Origin: DATFWC01 sp963777755 | GTDB lineage: Bacteria; Pseudomonadota; Alphaproteobacteria; Rhizobiales; Xanthobacteraceae | Length of the DNA: 64,000 bases | Assembly: GCA_963777755.1 (NCBI GenBank) | Contig: CAVZSC010000026.1 | Span: 248,001-312,000 of the forward strand | Direction of reading: 5' to 3' | Part shown: positions 16,597-25,089 of the stretch, piece by piece | How positions within the stretch are numbered: position 1 is the stretch's first letter | Layout: the number at the start of each line of letters is the position of its first letter | Translations under genes and position numbers: made by a program | Notes under the pieces: generated by a model | Told to the model about the DNA's origin: nothing | What the model saw: the letters and a program-made list of their open reading frames with translations, nothing else | Databases searched by the model: none

Positions 16597-18084
16597 GGAC
16601 TTCCTCCCTCGATCTTGGTTGTGCGAGCGAACATGAGCGCGACGAGAACGGCGCTTGCCCCAAGCAGCAGCGCCGCGACCGGACGTTGGATGAGGATCAT
16701 AGCGCCATCGGGCGACATGACCAGGGACTGGCGGAGCGACTGTTCCATCAGGGGGGCCAGCACGAAGGCGATGACCAGCGGCGCGAGATCGTAGTCGAGC
16801 TTGCGCAGCACGTAGCCGGCGATGCCGAAGCCGAGCATGACCCACAGGTCGAACACGTTCTTGTTGGCCGAATACGTGCCGACGACGCACAGGAGCAGCA
16901 CGATCGGGAACAACACCCGATAGGGAATTCGCAAGAGCTGTGCCCACAGGCCGACGAGCGGCAGGTTGAGCACCAGGAGGAAGACGTTGCCCACATACAT
17001 GCTGGCGACGATGCCCCAGAACAGATCGGGTCGCTGGGTCATGAACAGCGGGCCGGGCTGCACCCCGTGGATGATCAGCGCGCCGAGCAGGAGCGCGGTC
17101 ACCGGATTGCCCGGAATGCCGAGCGACAGCACCGGGATGATGCTGCCGGCGACCGCCGCGTTGTTCGCCGATTCCGGCCCGGCGACTCCTTCGATCGCGC
17201 CCTTGCCGAACCGCGACGGCGTTGCCGAGATGCGCTTCTCCAACGCGTAGGACATGAACGAGGCGGTGACCGGCCCACCCCCCGGCACCAGTCCGAGGAT
17301 GAAGCCGAGGCCGCTGCCGCGCAGCATCGGGCGCCATGAGTTCGCGCCAGTCGGCGAGCGTCGGCCACAGGCCGCGGATGCGCTCGGCGAGCAGCGTGTT
17401 CCTGGTCAACGTCTCGACGTTGCCGAGCACTTCGGTCACCCCGAACAGGCCGATGACGAGCGCGAGCAGCTCGATCCCTCCGCTCAGGTTGATCGAGCCG
17501 AAGGTGAAGCGCTCCTGGCCGTTGACCACGTCGATGCCGACCGACGCCGCCAGGAACCCGAGCGCCACCATCAGCACGCCCTTCACGGTCGAGCCGGAGA
17601 TCATGAACAGGGTGCAGAAGAGGCCGAGGACCATGAGGGCGAAATTCTCCGGCGGCCCGAACCGGATGGCGACCGTGGCGATCAACGGCGCAAAGAACGT
17701 GGTGACCACCACGCCGAGGCTGCCGGCGATGAACGAGCCGAGCGCCGCGATGCCGAGCGCGGCCCCGGCACGACCCTGCCGCGCCATCTGGTGCCCGTCG
17801 ATGCAGGTCACGACGGATGCGGCCTCGCCGGGGATGTTGAGCAGGATCGACGTCGTCGATCCCCCGTACATCGCGCCGTAGAAGATCGAGGCGAGCATGA
17901 CCATGCCGCCGACCGGCGACAGCGTGAAGGTGACCGGCAAGAGAAGGGCGAGCGCAGCGAGCGGCCCGACGCCCGGCAGCACGCCGACGAGCGTGCCGAT
18001 CAGGCTGCCGAGGAAGCACAGATAGAGGTTCTCCGGCGTCAGGATGACGGAGAAGCCGGTGACGAGACCGCCGAGCGCATCCAT
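16593..18084 (-). pseudogene. tctA: TctA-family membrane subunit, interrupted by a single-base frameshift
   Basis: The two halves are in different frames. From 18084 the frame gives the normal N-terminal half (MDALGGLVTGFSVI, GVLPGVGPLAALALLLP, YGAMYGGSTTSILLNIPGE) as far as DWRELMAP. From 17327 the next frame continues with MLRGSGLGFILG, LVPGGGPVTASF, GAIEGVAGPESANNAA and the remaining membrane helices to 16593. Removing one G within 17328-17331 joins them into an approximately 497-residue protein that aligns through the junction with the intact paralogue at 42905-44401 (CFGPIVRGTALG). It may be a true inactivating mutation, a programmed shift or an assembly error. The product would be the large multi-spanning permease of a tripartite carboxylate transporter. 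Confidence 0.85.
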
Positions 18085-18087
18085 CGC

Positions 18088-18528
18088 TCAAAAGCCCCAT
18101 GGTCCGCGCGGCAGAATCATGCCGAGCACATGGCCGAACAGCCACATCACCACGGCGACGGAGACGAGGGCGAGCGTGATCGACGCGATCCAGCTCGACT
18201 GCTCGACCGTGCGCAACAGGATGACCATCGTGATGGCGCCGGTCACGGCGAAGCCGAGATGCGGCATGCCGAGCGCCATGACGGCAAGGCCCGCCACTAC
18301 GCCGAGGATGCGGCCGAGCGCGGCGCCGCGCGGAAATGCGGCGGTGTGCCGGTTGGCCGAACGGCCGACCAGCAGCACGATGCCGGCGCCCATGATGATG
18401 AGCGCGGCGATCAGCGGGAACAGCCCGCTCTCCGGTCCCGCCGGGCCGATGACGCCGAGCGTCCATGCGTAGGCGGCCGCCGCGGCGCCCAGCAGGATCC
18501 AGAAGGCATTGAGGGCACGCTCGAACAT
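18088..18528 (-). CDS. tctB: TctB-family small membrane subunit
   Basis: 146 residues, mostly hydrophobic with four or five membrane segments (about residues 6-24, 36-54, 70-85, 90-106 and 115-140). It has the family-typical early GPESGLFPLIAALI block. It is the first gene of the tctBAC operon and ends 3 bases before the TctA start. It would form the membrane complex with TctA for proton- or sodium-driven carboxylate uptake. Confidence 0.88.
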   Translation of the reverse strand: MFERALNAFWILLGAAAAAYAWTLGVIGPAGPESGLFPLIAALIIMGAGIVLLVGRSANRHTAAFPRGAALGRILGVVAGLAVMALGMPHLGFAVTGAITMVILLRTVEQSSWIASITLALVSVAVVMWLFGHVLGMILPRGPWGF

Positions 18529-18566
18529 GGTGTGGCGTCACTCCGGCTTCGTCATGCCCATCCCCC

Positions 18567-18707
18567 GTCACCCTGAGGCGCTCGGCACACTCTTCGTGTG
18601 CCGAGCCTCGAAGGGCGACGGCCCGGGCCGATCATCCTTCGAGGCTCGGCGCGCTCTGAGTTGATGTTGATGCCTCTGGTTGGATGCGCCGAGCGCCTCA
18701 GGATGAC
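18567..18707. repeat. GTCACCCTGAGGCGCTCGGC-type palindromic repeat
   Basis: The outer arms 18567-18586 and 18688-18707 are inverted repeats of 20 bases with one mismatch (gtcaccctgaggcgctcggc / gccgagcgcctcaggatgac). Two inner hairpins are cggcacac (18583) with gtgtgccg, and gagcctcgaagg (18603) with ccttcgaggctc. A shorter relative is at 29925-29974. It fills the gap between the convergent-facing ends of tctB upstream DNA and the flavoprotein gene. Confidence 0.75.
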
Positions 18708-18743
18708 GGTTGCAGAGTATTGCTATTGATGTCGAAAGACGGG

Positions 18744-20693
18744 TTACACCATCATCGCGGCGGCTTCTCCCTCATGGATCGCGCACAGCAGGTTGCGCGG
18801 CGCCATGCAGTCTCCCACCAGCCGCGTCTCGATGCCAGCGGCGTGCAGCGGTGCGGCCAGGCTGTCGTCGGCGATGCGCGGCGTCGACCAGACGAACAGC
18901 GCGACGTTCGGCACCTCCCGCGCGATTCCGGTGAACACGTTGCGCCATACGAGCACGCCATCGTGCAACGACACCGGATCCGCCGCAAACACGATGTCGG
19001 CGCCGGCCGCATAGAGCCGGCGGTGAATGCCGATCGCGCTGCAGTAATTGACGTTGCGGGCGAGCTGGGTGCGCGGCGTCAGCAGAACGAGGCGCGCGTA
19101 GCGCGCCGCCAGCGCGTCCGCTACCGCATAGGTTGCGGCACTGTGGTCCATGTCGAACAGCACGGCGGTTCCGGTGCCCGGGCTGCTTGCGCCTGACGTC
19201 CACTCGCGCGCCGCAAGCCCATCGCCGACAAAATCATCCGGCCGGCGCTGATGCGAGCCGGTCGCCAGGATCACGCTGTCGGGCTTCAGCGCGAGCACGT
19301 CTTCACGGCCGGCCCTCGTCCCGGTCTCGATTCTTACGCCTGCTCGCGCGGCCCCGCGCGTCATCCATTCGATCACGCGCAGATGCTCGTCGCGGCCGGG
19401 CAGCCCGGCTTCCCATCGCAGCTTGCCGCCGATCTGCGCCGACGCGCCCAGCAACGTCACCTGATGTCCGCGCTCGGCGGCGATGCGCGCCGCCTGCAGT
19501 CCGGCGGGGCCGGCGCCGACCACCACCACGCGGCGCCCGCGTTCCGCGCGCGCGGGTCGCCAGCCGGACTCGCCCTTCTGCCCGAGCTGAGGGTTGTGCG
19601 GCTCGGCGAGCGGCTTGCCGACGTGGATCTCGCCCCAGGCGAAATTGTCGTAGCTCGATGGCCGGATCTCGTCGGCGCGGCCGGCCTGGGCCTTGCGCGG
19701 CCAGTCGGCGTCGGCGACCAGCGCGCGCGCCAACCCGACGAAATCGCCGGCTCCCTCGGCGAGTGCCGTCTCCGCCGCGGCCGGTATTGCGATGCGGCCG
19801 ATCGCCATCACCGGTACGCCGGCCGCGGCCGGCCTGAGCCTCCGGTGGATGTCGAGGAAATGCCCGTGCCGGAAATGCATGTCCGGAACGTGGTTTTCCA
19901 GGCTCAGGCTGAAATTGCCCTGGCTGTAGGCGAAATAGTCGATCAGGCCGGTGGTGGCGAGCGCCGCCGTGATGCGCGCCGCTTCCTCGACATCGATGCC
20001 GCCGGCGACGCCTTCGTCGCCCGGCATCTTGAGCCCGATCACGAACTCGGGCCCGCAGGTCTGCCGGACGGCTTCGGCGACCTCGTGCACGAAGCGGATG
20101 CGGTTCTCCGGCGATCCGCCATAGCGGTCGGTGCGCCGGTTCGACCACGGCGACAGGATCTGCGTGATCAGGTAGCCGTGCGCGCCGTGCAGCTCGACGC
20201 CGCCGAAGCCGCAGCGCTTCAATCGCTGCGCCACGGCCACGTAGGCATCGCCGACCTGGCGCAACTCGTCGGTGCTCATGACGTGGGGCACGGTCCAGCT
20301 GTAGGCGTCGGGCTCGCCGGAGATGCCCTTCGGCGAGCGCACCGGGCTCCACAGCTGCTGGCGCCCGGGATGCCACAGCTGCGCGACCAGGCAGGCGCCG
20401 TTGCCTTCCACCGCGGCGGCAGTGCGCCGGAAGCCGTCCTCGTTCTCCGCCTCGTAGCCGGTCACGATCGCGCCTTGCGCGAGCGCGCCCGGATCGACCG
20501 CGATGATCTCGCTGACGATCATGCCGGCGCCGCCCTTCGCGCGCTCGGCGAGAAAATCGATCCAGCGGTCGGTGACACGATTGCCGGTGCCGAAGTTGGT
20601 CAGGGTGGCGGCGAGCGCGATGCGGTTGCGCAACGAGCGCCGCCCAACCTGGAGCGGAGCAAACAGGCGCCGATATGGTTGATCATCGTTCAC
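18744..20693 (-). CDS. NADH:flavin oxidoreductase of the 2,4-dienoyl-CoA reductase/TMADH type, apparently lacking the 4Fe-4S ligands
   Basis: 649 residues, with an FMN-binding TIM barrel (about 1-340: LFAPLQVGRRSLRNRI, LHGAHGYLITQILSP near 180, GLKMPGDEGV near 230) followed by an FAD/NAD(P) domain that starts VVVVGAGPAGLQAARIA near 385 and ends CAIHEGEAAA. The start is GTG at 20693. In FadH and trimethylamine dehydrogenase a four-cysteine 4Fe-4S motif lies between the two domains; here the corresponding stretch (EIRPSSYDNFAWGEI... to the GAGPAG motif) has no cysteine. So intramolecular electron transfer must differ, or the protein runs only one flavin half-reaction. The substrate is not evident. 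Confidence 0.88.
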   Translation of the reverse strand: MNDDQPYRRLFAPLQVGRRSLRNRIALAATLTNFGTGNRVTDRWIDFLAERAKGGAGMIVSEIIAVDPGALAQGAIVTGYEAENEDGFRRTAAAVEGNGACLVAQLWHPGRQQLWSPVRSPKGISGEPDAYSWTVPHVMSTDELRQVGDAYVAVAQRLKRCGFGGVELHGAHGYLITQILSPWSNRRTDRYGGSPENRIRFVHEVAEAVRQTCGPEFVIGLKMPGDEGVAGGIDVEEAARITAALATTGLIDYFAYSQGNFSLSLENHVPDMHFRHGHFLDIHRRLRPAAAGVPVMAIGRIAIPAAAETALAEGAGDFVGLARALVADADWPRKAQAGRADEIRPSSYDNFAWGEIHVGKPLAEPHNPQLGQKGESGWRPARAERGRRVVVVGAGPAGLQAARIAAERGHQVTLLGASAQIGGKLRWEAGLPGRDEHLRVIEWMTRGAARAGVRIETGTRAGREDVLALKPDSVILATGSHQRRPDDFVGDGLAAREWTSGASSPGTGTAVLFDMDHSAATYAVADALAARYARLVLLTPRTQLARNVNYCSAIGIHRRLYAAGADIVFAADPVSLHDGVLVWRNVFTGIAREVPNVALFVWSTPRIADDSLAAPLHAAGIETRLVGDCMAPRNLLCAIHEGEAAAMMV

Positions 20694-20785
20694 GCCGATG
20701 CGTCTTCCAGCTTAACCATTGATTAACCACCTCCGACCCAACATGCGTCCCGGCTTGGGGGCTCTGGCGATGTGGAGTATGCGCC

Positions 20786-21205
20786 ATGAGCGAGACATCA
20801 ACCACCGCGGAGCGCGACCGCGTAGCCACAGAACTGCGATACGTCACGCGCCCCTATGATTGGAATGAAAATCCTGAGTGCCTGCGAGCCGTGGTCGGCT
20901 GGCACTTGAGCGCGGTCGACGCGGTCCGGGCCGAGACCTGGATCCTGGGGTCGGCCGAGCCCGTCGACCCCGTGACCGAGACGGCGCTGGTCCGGTTGCA
21001 GCGCCATCACTTCAGCCGAATCGTCGAGAAGCTCAAGGAAGAAAATGGCCGACTGAAGCTCCGTCTTCTCACCGCGTGCTGCTGCATCGAATTCTACGCC
21101 GGCGGCTCCGCCGATGCCGGGGCGCGGGCGGCGCAGGCGTTGCGAACGTTGCTCGCCGATGCGCCCACGCCGGGCGAACCCGCCGCCGGCAGCCTGCGCC
21201 TGTGA
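20786..21205 (+). CDS. Conserved-looking hypothetical protein
   Basis: 139 residues of no recognised family; soluble, with a central helical stretch (ALVRLQRHHFSRIVEKLKEENGRLKLRLL, about residues 67-95) and a CCC run at about 97-99. It starts at 20786 after a short AT-richer leader and is followed after 68 bases by another helical hypothetical gene in the same direction. It may regulate or accompany that gene; no function is suggested. Confidence 0.55.
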   Translation: MSETSTTAERDRVATELRYVTRPYDWNENPECLRAVVGWHLSAVDAVRAETWILGSAEPVDPVTETALVRLQRHHFSRIVEKLKEENGRLKLRLLTACCCIEFYAGGSADAGARAAQALRTLLADAPTPGEPAAGSLRL

Positions 21206-21273
21206 CGTTGGCGGTGCCGCCGCGGCGCTGCGCCTTCGACCAGCCTTTCTTCTCATGATCACCGGAAGCAACA

Positions 21274-21837
21274 ATGCAGCCATTCGCGACGAGGCAGACA
21301 CCGACCGATAACGGCGCCGGACAACGGTCTTTCGAGGCCCTGGACGTGGGCGCGCTCCGCAACATGCAATGCTGGCGCGATTCGCTCGCCGCGGCCTCGC
21401 GCAGCGAAGTGAGCGCGGCGCTGGTCGCGACGGCGTTCGCTGCCAGACAATTGAAGGTGATGGAGATTGCAGCGCAGGGCTTTCCGGAAAGTCTTCTGCA
21501 TGGCCGCGTCGCAGCACCTTCTCCCGACACGCTCGTCCGTCTTACGGCCTATGTGGAGCAGGTGAACCGGTTGCGGTTTACGGCGGAGCAGTCGGCCGAT
21601 CGCCTGACCCGTCTCGCCGCCCCCGGGCTCGAGATCCTCGTGCTCTCCATCCAGGCGGTGACCCAGGCGCGGCAGCTGCTGGCAGAAGGGCAGGGTCTGT
21701 GGCGCGAGCTCGTGCGCGGCGTTGCCGACTATGCGGCTGTGTACCGACAGCTGCTCGATCCGGCCGCCGCGGCGGAAACCATCGCGGACGACCTCTTCCT
21801 TCCCGCCGCACTAGTGCCCCGCTTCCGAAGCTCGTGA
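21274..21837 (+). CDS. Helical hypothetical protein (phasin-like composition), 3' end inside a repeat
   Basis: 187 residues, Ala/Leu-rich and predicted almost wholly helical, with no signal peptide; this is reminiscent of phasins but without a diagnostic motif. The last nine residues (ALVPRFRSS) and the TGA stop are encoded by the left hairpin of the double-hairpin repeat that starts at 21811, so the native C-terminus has probably been replaced. It lies 68 bases after another hypothetical gene. Confidence 0.5.
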   Translation: MQPFATRQTPTDNGAGQRSFEALDVGALRNMQCWRDSLAAASRSEVSAALVATAFAARQLKVMEIAAQGFPESLLHGRVAAPSPDTLVRLTAYVEQVNRLRFTAEQSADRLTRLAAPGLEILVLSIQAVTQARQLLAEGQGLWRELVRGVADYAAVYRQLLDPAAAAETIADDLFLPAALVPRFRSS

Positions 21838-21977
21838 TCCATCGCGGCACCCTCGCGCACGAGCTTCGGAAGCAAAGGAGCACTAGCAAGTTTATGATTC
21901 CAGTGCCGTTTTTCGATTTGAAGTTCCTGAACGAGCCTGCCGCACCCGCTGCAGGAACTTCAAATCGGCGGCACTGG
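21811..21977. repeat. CTAGTGC double-hairpin repeat, copy A
   Basis: Hairpin 1 has outer arms CTAGTGC (21811-21817) and GCACTAG (21880-21886) around a perfect 16-base stem, gcttccgaagctcgtg (21821-21836) with 21858-21873. Hairpin 2 has outer arms ccagtgccg (21900-21908) and cggcactgg (21969-21977) around a perfect 16-base stem, cgatttgaagttcctg (21914-21929) with 21952-21967. The same architecture occurs at 49506-49671 with compensatory stem changes. It overlaps the 3' end of the preceding gene. Confidence 0.85.
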
Positions 21978-22012
21978 TGCCGATCGGCGCGAGGGCCGGC
22001 TGATCGGCGCGT

Positions 22013-22987
22013 TCACCGTCGCGGGCGCACGTCGGGGTTCGCCAGCCGCAGCGGCTCGCCCTTCTCGTAGGCCACGATCTGCCGGAACGTCTCGCCGAAA
22101 TAGAGCTCGAAATTGTCCCATTCGGCCCAGCCGAGATGGGGCAGGCACAGCACGTTCGGCATCGACAGGAACGGATGCTCGCCGTGGACGATCGGCTCCT
22201 GCTCGTACACGTCGACGGCGGCGTAGCCGGGCCGGCCCTTGCGCAAGGCCTCGAGCAGCGCGCCCGGCCGGATCAGCTCGGCCCGCGCCGTGTTGACGAT
22301 CAGCGCGGTCGGCTTCATGCGCGCGAACTCGTCGGGGCCGACGATGCCCCTGGTCTCGGGGCGCAGCCGGACATGCAGCGACAGCACGTCCGACTGCTCG
22401 AACAAGTCCTGCTGGCTCTGCGCCGCCCGATACCCGGCGGCCGCCGCCTTCTCCAGTGAGGCTTCTTGCCCCCACACCAGGATCTCCATGCCGAGCCCAC
22501 GCCCGCCCTGGGCGACCAGCGCGCCGATGTGGCCGAGCCCGAAAATGCCGAGCGTCGATCCGCGCAGCCGGTGCGACAGGGTGCACGGCCATTCGCCGCG
22601 CTTCATCCGTTCGGCTTCCCGCGCGACATTGCGGCGCGCGGCGAGGATCATGGCCAGCGTAAGCTCGGCCGGCGCCACCGGCGAATTGCTCTGTCCCGTC
22701 GCCACCGGAATGCCGAGCGCGGTGCAGGCCGCAAAGTCGATCATGTGCGAGTTGCGGCCGACCAACGCCAGCAGCTTGAGCTTCGGCAGCTGCTCCAGCA
22801 GTGCGCGCGAGAACTCGACCCGCTCGCGGATCGACACGACCACGTCGGCGTCGCGCAGGCGCTCGACCAGCTCGTCGAGATCGCGCGCCGGCGTGCGATA
22901 GCGCGTCACGTCATGATGGCGGATCAGCGCGAAGCACGCGAGCTGATCGACCATGTCCTGGTAGTCGTCGGGAATTACGATCTTCAT
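22013..22987 (-). CDS. D-2-hydroxyacid dehydrogenase (phosphoglycerate dehydrogenase-like)
   Basis: 324 residues with the formate/glycerate dehydrogenase fold. The NAD site is IFGLGHIGALVA (about residue 149), followed by the catalytic Arg in NTARAELI (about 232), Glu in VYEQEP (about 262) and His in LPHLGWAE (about 280). It would interconvert a 2-keto acid and a D-2-hydroxyacid with NAD(P). It is monocistronic, flanked by repeats on both sides. The start at 22987 begins at the conserved first strand (MKIVIPDDYQD); in-frame extension upstream crosses a repeat. Confidence 0.9.
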   Translation of the reverse strand: MKIVIPDDYQDMVDQLACFALIRHHDVTRYRTPARDLDELVERLRDADVVVSIRERVEFSRALLEQLPKLKLLALVGRNSHMIDFAACTALGIPVATGQSNSPVAPAELTLAMILAARRNVAREAERMKRGEWPCTLSHRLRGSTLGIFGLGHIGALVAQGGRGLGMEILVWGQEASLEKAAAAGYRAAQSQQDLFEQSDVLSLHVRLRPETRGIVGPDEFARMKPTALIVNTARAELIRPGALLEALRKGRPGYAAVDVYEQEPIVHGEHPFLSMPNVLCLPHLGWAEWDNFELYFGETFRQIVAYEKGEPLRLANPDVRPRR

Positions 22988-23008
22988 CGCGGGCTCTTGC
23001 GCTAATTC

Positions 23009-23153
23009 GTTGTCATCGCCCGGCTTGACCGGGGCGATCGAGTAACCATCGGGCTTCGATATCGGGGGAGCAATCGAAAATATGAATGGCATCCCGGCAC
23101 TGGCTGCAGGCCTGGGAGTACTGGATCGCCCGATCAAGCCGGGCGATGACAAC
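23009..23153. repeat. GTTGTCATCGCCCGGCTTGACC-type paired palindromic repeat
   Basis: The left arm 23009-23030 and right arm 23132-23153 are inverted copies (right arm gatcaagccgggcgatgac plus aac). Each arm itself contains a short palindrome. It belongs to the same family as the elements at 15490, 27838 and 45259 and separates the dehydrogenase start from the proline/alanine-rich gene. Confidence 0.75.
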
Positions 23154-23201
23154 ACGAGAGACCGTTGCGACGACAGGCGAGAGGCATCGCCTCTTTGCTG
23201 C

Positions 23202-23783
23202 TCACAGCTCGTCGGCGAGCAGCCCCAGGACGCCATAGGCGCGGTACCGCCGCGCCTTCCTGGCCTTGCGGGTGGCCTTGGCGACACGCGTCCGGGCGGC
23301 CTTGGCGGCGGCGGCCGGCGCGCCTGCGATCTGCGCCGGCGCCTCGGACGGAGCGGTGGTGGCGGTCGACGCGGCGTTTGCGGGCGCCGATGGGATGCTC
23401 GCCGGCGACTGCACGGGAGCCGTCTGGGCCGGAGCTGTCTGGGCCGGAGCCGCCTGCGCGCGAGGTGTTGGGCTCGGCGCGGCACCTTGCGTGTCGATTA
23501 CGGTGACCGGCGCCGGTGCGGACGGGGTCGAGGCGGAAGCCGCCGTCTTCACCGCCCCGTCGCTTGCCGCACGCGCGGGCTGCGGCTCGGGCGTGGAGTT
23601 CGTGCGATCCTCCACCGCTGCGACACGGGTCTTTGGCGTCTCGGCCTGCGATCGTGCTGCGGCCTGATCGAGCGACCGATCCATGGACGTTGGAGGATCG
23701 GCGAAATACGCGACCCCCAGCAGCAATGCGACCACCACCGATATCTTCGGCGTGTTCCGCCCGAGCCCGTACTTGTTCCACAT
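23202..23783 (-). CDS. Membrane-anchored Pro/Ala-rich hypothetical protein
   Basis: 193 residues: a short cytoplasmic start, one hydrophobic segment (about 14-28, ISVVVALLLGVAYFA), a long low-complexity Ala/Pro/Thr/Ser-rich stretch (about 60-160, with several AQTAP-like repeats), and a basic C-terminal tail with KATRKARKARR. The start at 23783 has GAGGAC upstream. It looks like a periplasm-spanning linker protein; no family is recognised. Confidence 0.6.
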   Translation of the reverse strand: MWNKYGLGRNTPKISVVVALLLGVAYFADPPTSMDRSLDQAAARSQAETPKTRVAAVEDRTNSTPEPQPARAASDGAVKTAASASTPSAPAPVTVIDTQGAAPSPTPRAQAAPAQTAPAQTAPVQSPASIPSAPANAASTATTAPSEAPAQIAGAPAAAAKAARTRVAKATRKARKARRYRAYGVLGLLADEL

Positions 23784-23905
23784 GGCTGTGTCCTCACGGT
23801 GATGTCCGCAGCAATCTGCGACGGCGCTTGCGCACCGATCATGCATGCTGCTTCCTCCCACCTTCCCGGCAGGGAAACCGTGACCGGAGTCACAATCGTA
23901 AATTA

Positions 23906-24952
23906 TTATTGCGCCGCCGCGACTTGCGCGGGTCGCGCCGGCGCCGCTCCCTGACGCAACGCCGGCATCACCTCGCGAGCGAACAGGTCGATCGAGCGAA
24001 GCGTTTCGCCGAGCATGAGATCGCCGAAGGCGAACTGCCCGACCACGTAATTGCAGCCGGTTTCGGCGAGCTGCGCGCCGAGGAACGCGCTGACCGTCGC
24101 GGGCGAGCCGGCGATGCCCTGGCCGCGTTCGACCAGCGTGTCGAAGTCGGCGGGACGCGGATGCATCTGCGAGCGGCCGTGCAGGCGGAACAGAAAGGTG
24201 AAGCTGTCGTGCCACACCGGATAGGCGCGACGCGCCAGGCTCATCGCTTCGGCGTCGTTCGGCGCCACCACGATGAAGCGGCCGAGCCCGAGCCTGGGCA
24301 GTGCTACGCCGGGGCGGGCCTCGTTCCAGGTCGCGCGATAGCGCTCGCTTGAGGCGCGGGTCTCGGCCGGCGGATCGAGGCTCACGGTGTTGAGGCCGCG
24401 CCGGGCCGCACGCTCGGCGCTGTCCGGCGAATGCACGCCGTACCAGATCGGCGGATGCGGCTTCTGCAATGGCGCGATCTCCATCGGCACGTCGCGGAAG
24501 GAGAATCGCTTCCCTTCGAAGTTCAGCACCTTGTGCGTCAGTCCCTGCAGGATCAGCTCGAGGCCCTCGGCATAGATCTCCTGCGCATCGGCCGGATCCT
24601 GACCGTAGTAGGCGATCTCGATCGGCGAGGAGCCGCGGCCGAAACCGATGTCGACGCGCCCACCGCTCAGGTGATCGAGCATGCAGATTTCCTCGATCAG
24701 CCGTAGCGGGTGATGCAACGGCAGCGCATAGACCAGCGTCCCGAACCGCAGGGAGCGCGTGCGCTCCGCCACGGCGGCGAGGAACACGCTGGGCGAGGGC
24801 GCCATGCCGAGCGGCGTCGCATGATGCTCCGCCAGGTGATAGGCGTGGAAGCCGGTCCGGTCATAGGCTTCGACGATCTTGAGGCGGTCCTCGTAATACT
24901 CGGCCAGCGGTCGACCGCTGCGGTCGAGGTGGTCGAAAACGCCGAAATCCAT
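23906..24952 (-). CDS. LLM-class flavin-dependent oxidoreductase (luciferase-like)
   Basis: 348 residues. It shows MDFGVFDHLDRSG at the start, HLAEHHATPLGMAPSP near residue 40, GGRVDIGFGRGSSPIE near 98 and PHPPIWYGVHSP near 165, typical of the luciferase-like monooxygenase superfamily. It differs clearly from the paralogue at 3091-4233. The start at 24952 begins at the conserved first strand; upstream in-frame ATG is less plausible. It is transcribed divergently from a TctC gene, so the two may share a promoter region and a substrate. Confidence 0.9.
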   Translation of the reverse strand: MDFGVFDHLDRSGRPLAEYYEDRLKIVEAYDRTGFHAYHLAEHHATPLGMAPSPSVFLAAVAERTRSLRFGTLVYALPLHHPLRLIEEICMLDHLSGGRVDIGFGRGSSPIEIAYYGQDPADAQEIYAEGLELILQGLTHKVLNFEGKRFSFRDVPMEIAPLQKPHPPIWYGVHSPDSAERAARRGLNTVSLDPPAETRASSERYRATWNEARPGVALPRLGLGRFIVVAPNDAEAMSLARRAYPVWHDSFTFLFRLHGRSQMHPRPADFDTLVERGQGIAGSPATVSAFLGAQLAETGCNYVVGQFAFGDLMLGETLRSIDLFAREVMPALRQGAAPARPAQVAAAQ

Positions 24953-25089
24953 GCGGGCGGCCTTGGGCTCTCGAAGCTTTCCGCGCACCCAACCACAGTT
25001 GCGACAGCGTGCCAACTGCCTGCGCCTGGCGCCGGGCGTTTCATGCGGTCGACCTGATTGCTATGATGCGGGCCTGGACCATGGAGACA

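Noticed and set aside
15589..18084. An 831-residue TctA-TctC fusion on the minus strand
   Set aside because: Only the first 250 or so residues and the last 335 have family similarity; the middle is out-of-frame TctA. It results from the single extra G near 17330.
17254..18576. 440-codon plus-strand frame opposite tctA/tctB
   Set aside because: Composition (Glu/Asp/His/Arg-rich) is that of an antisense frame.
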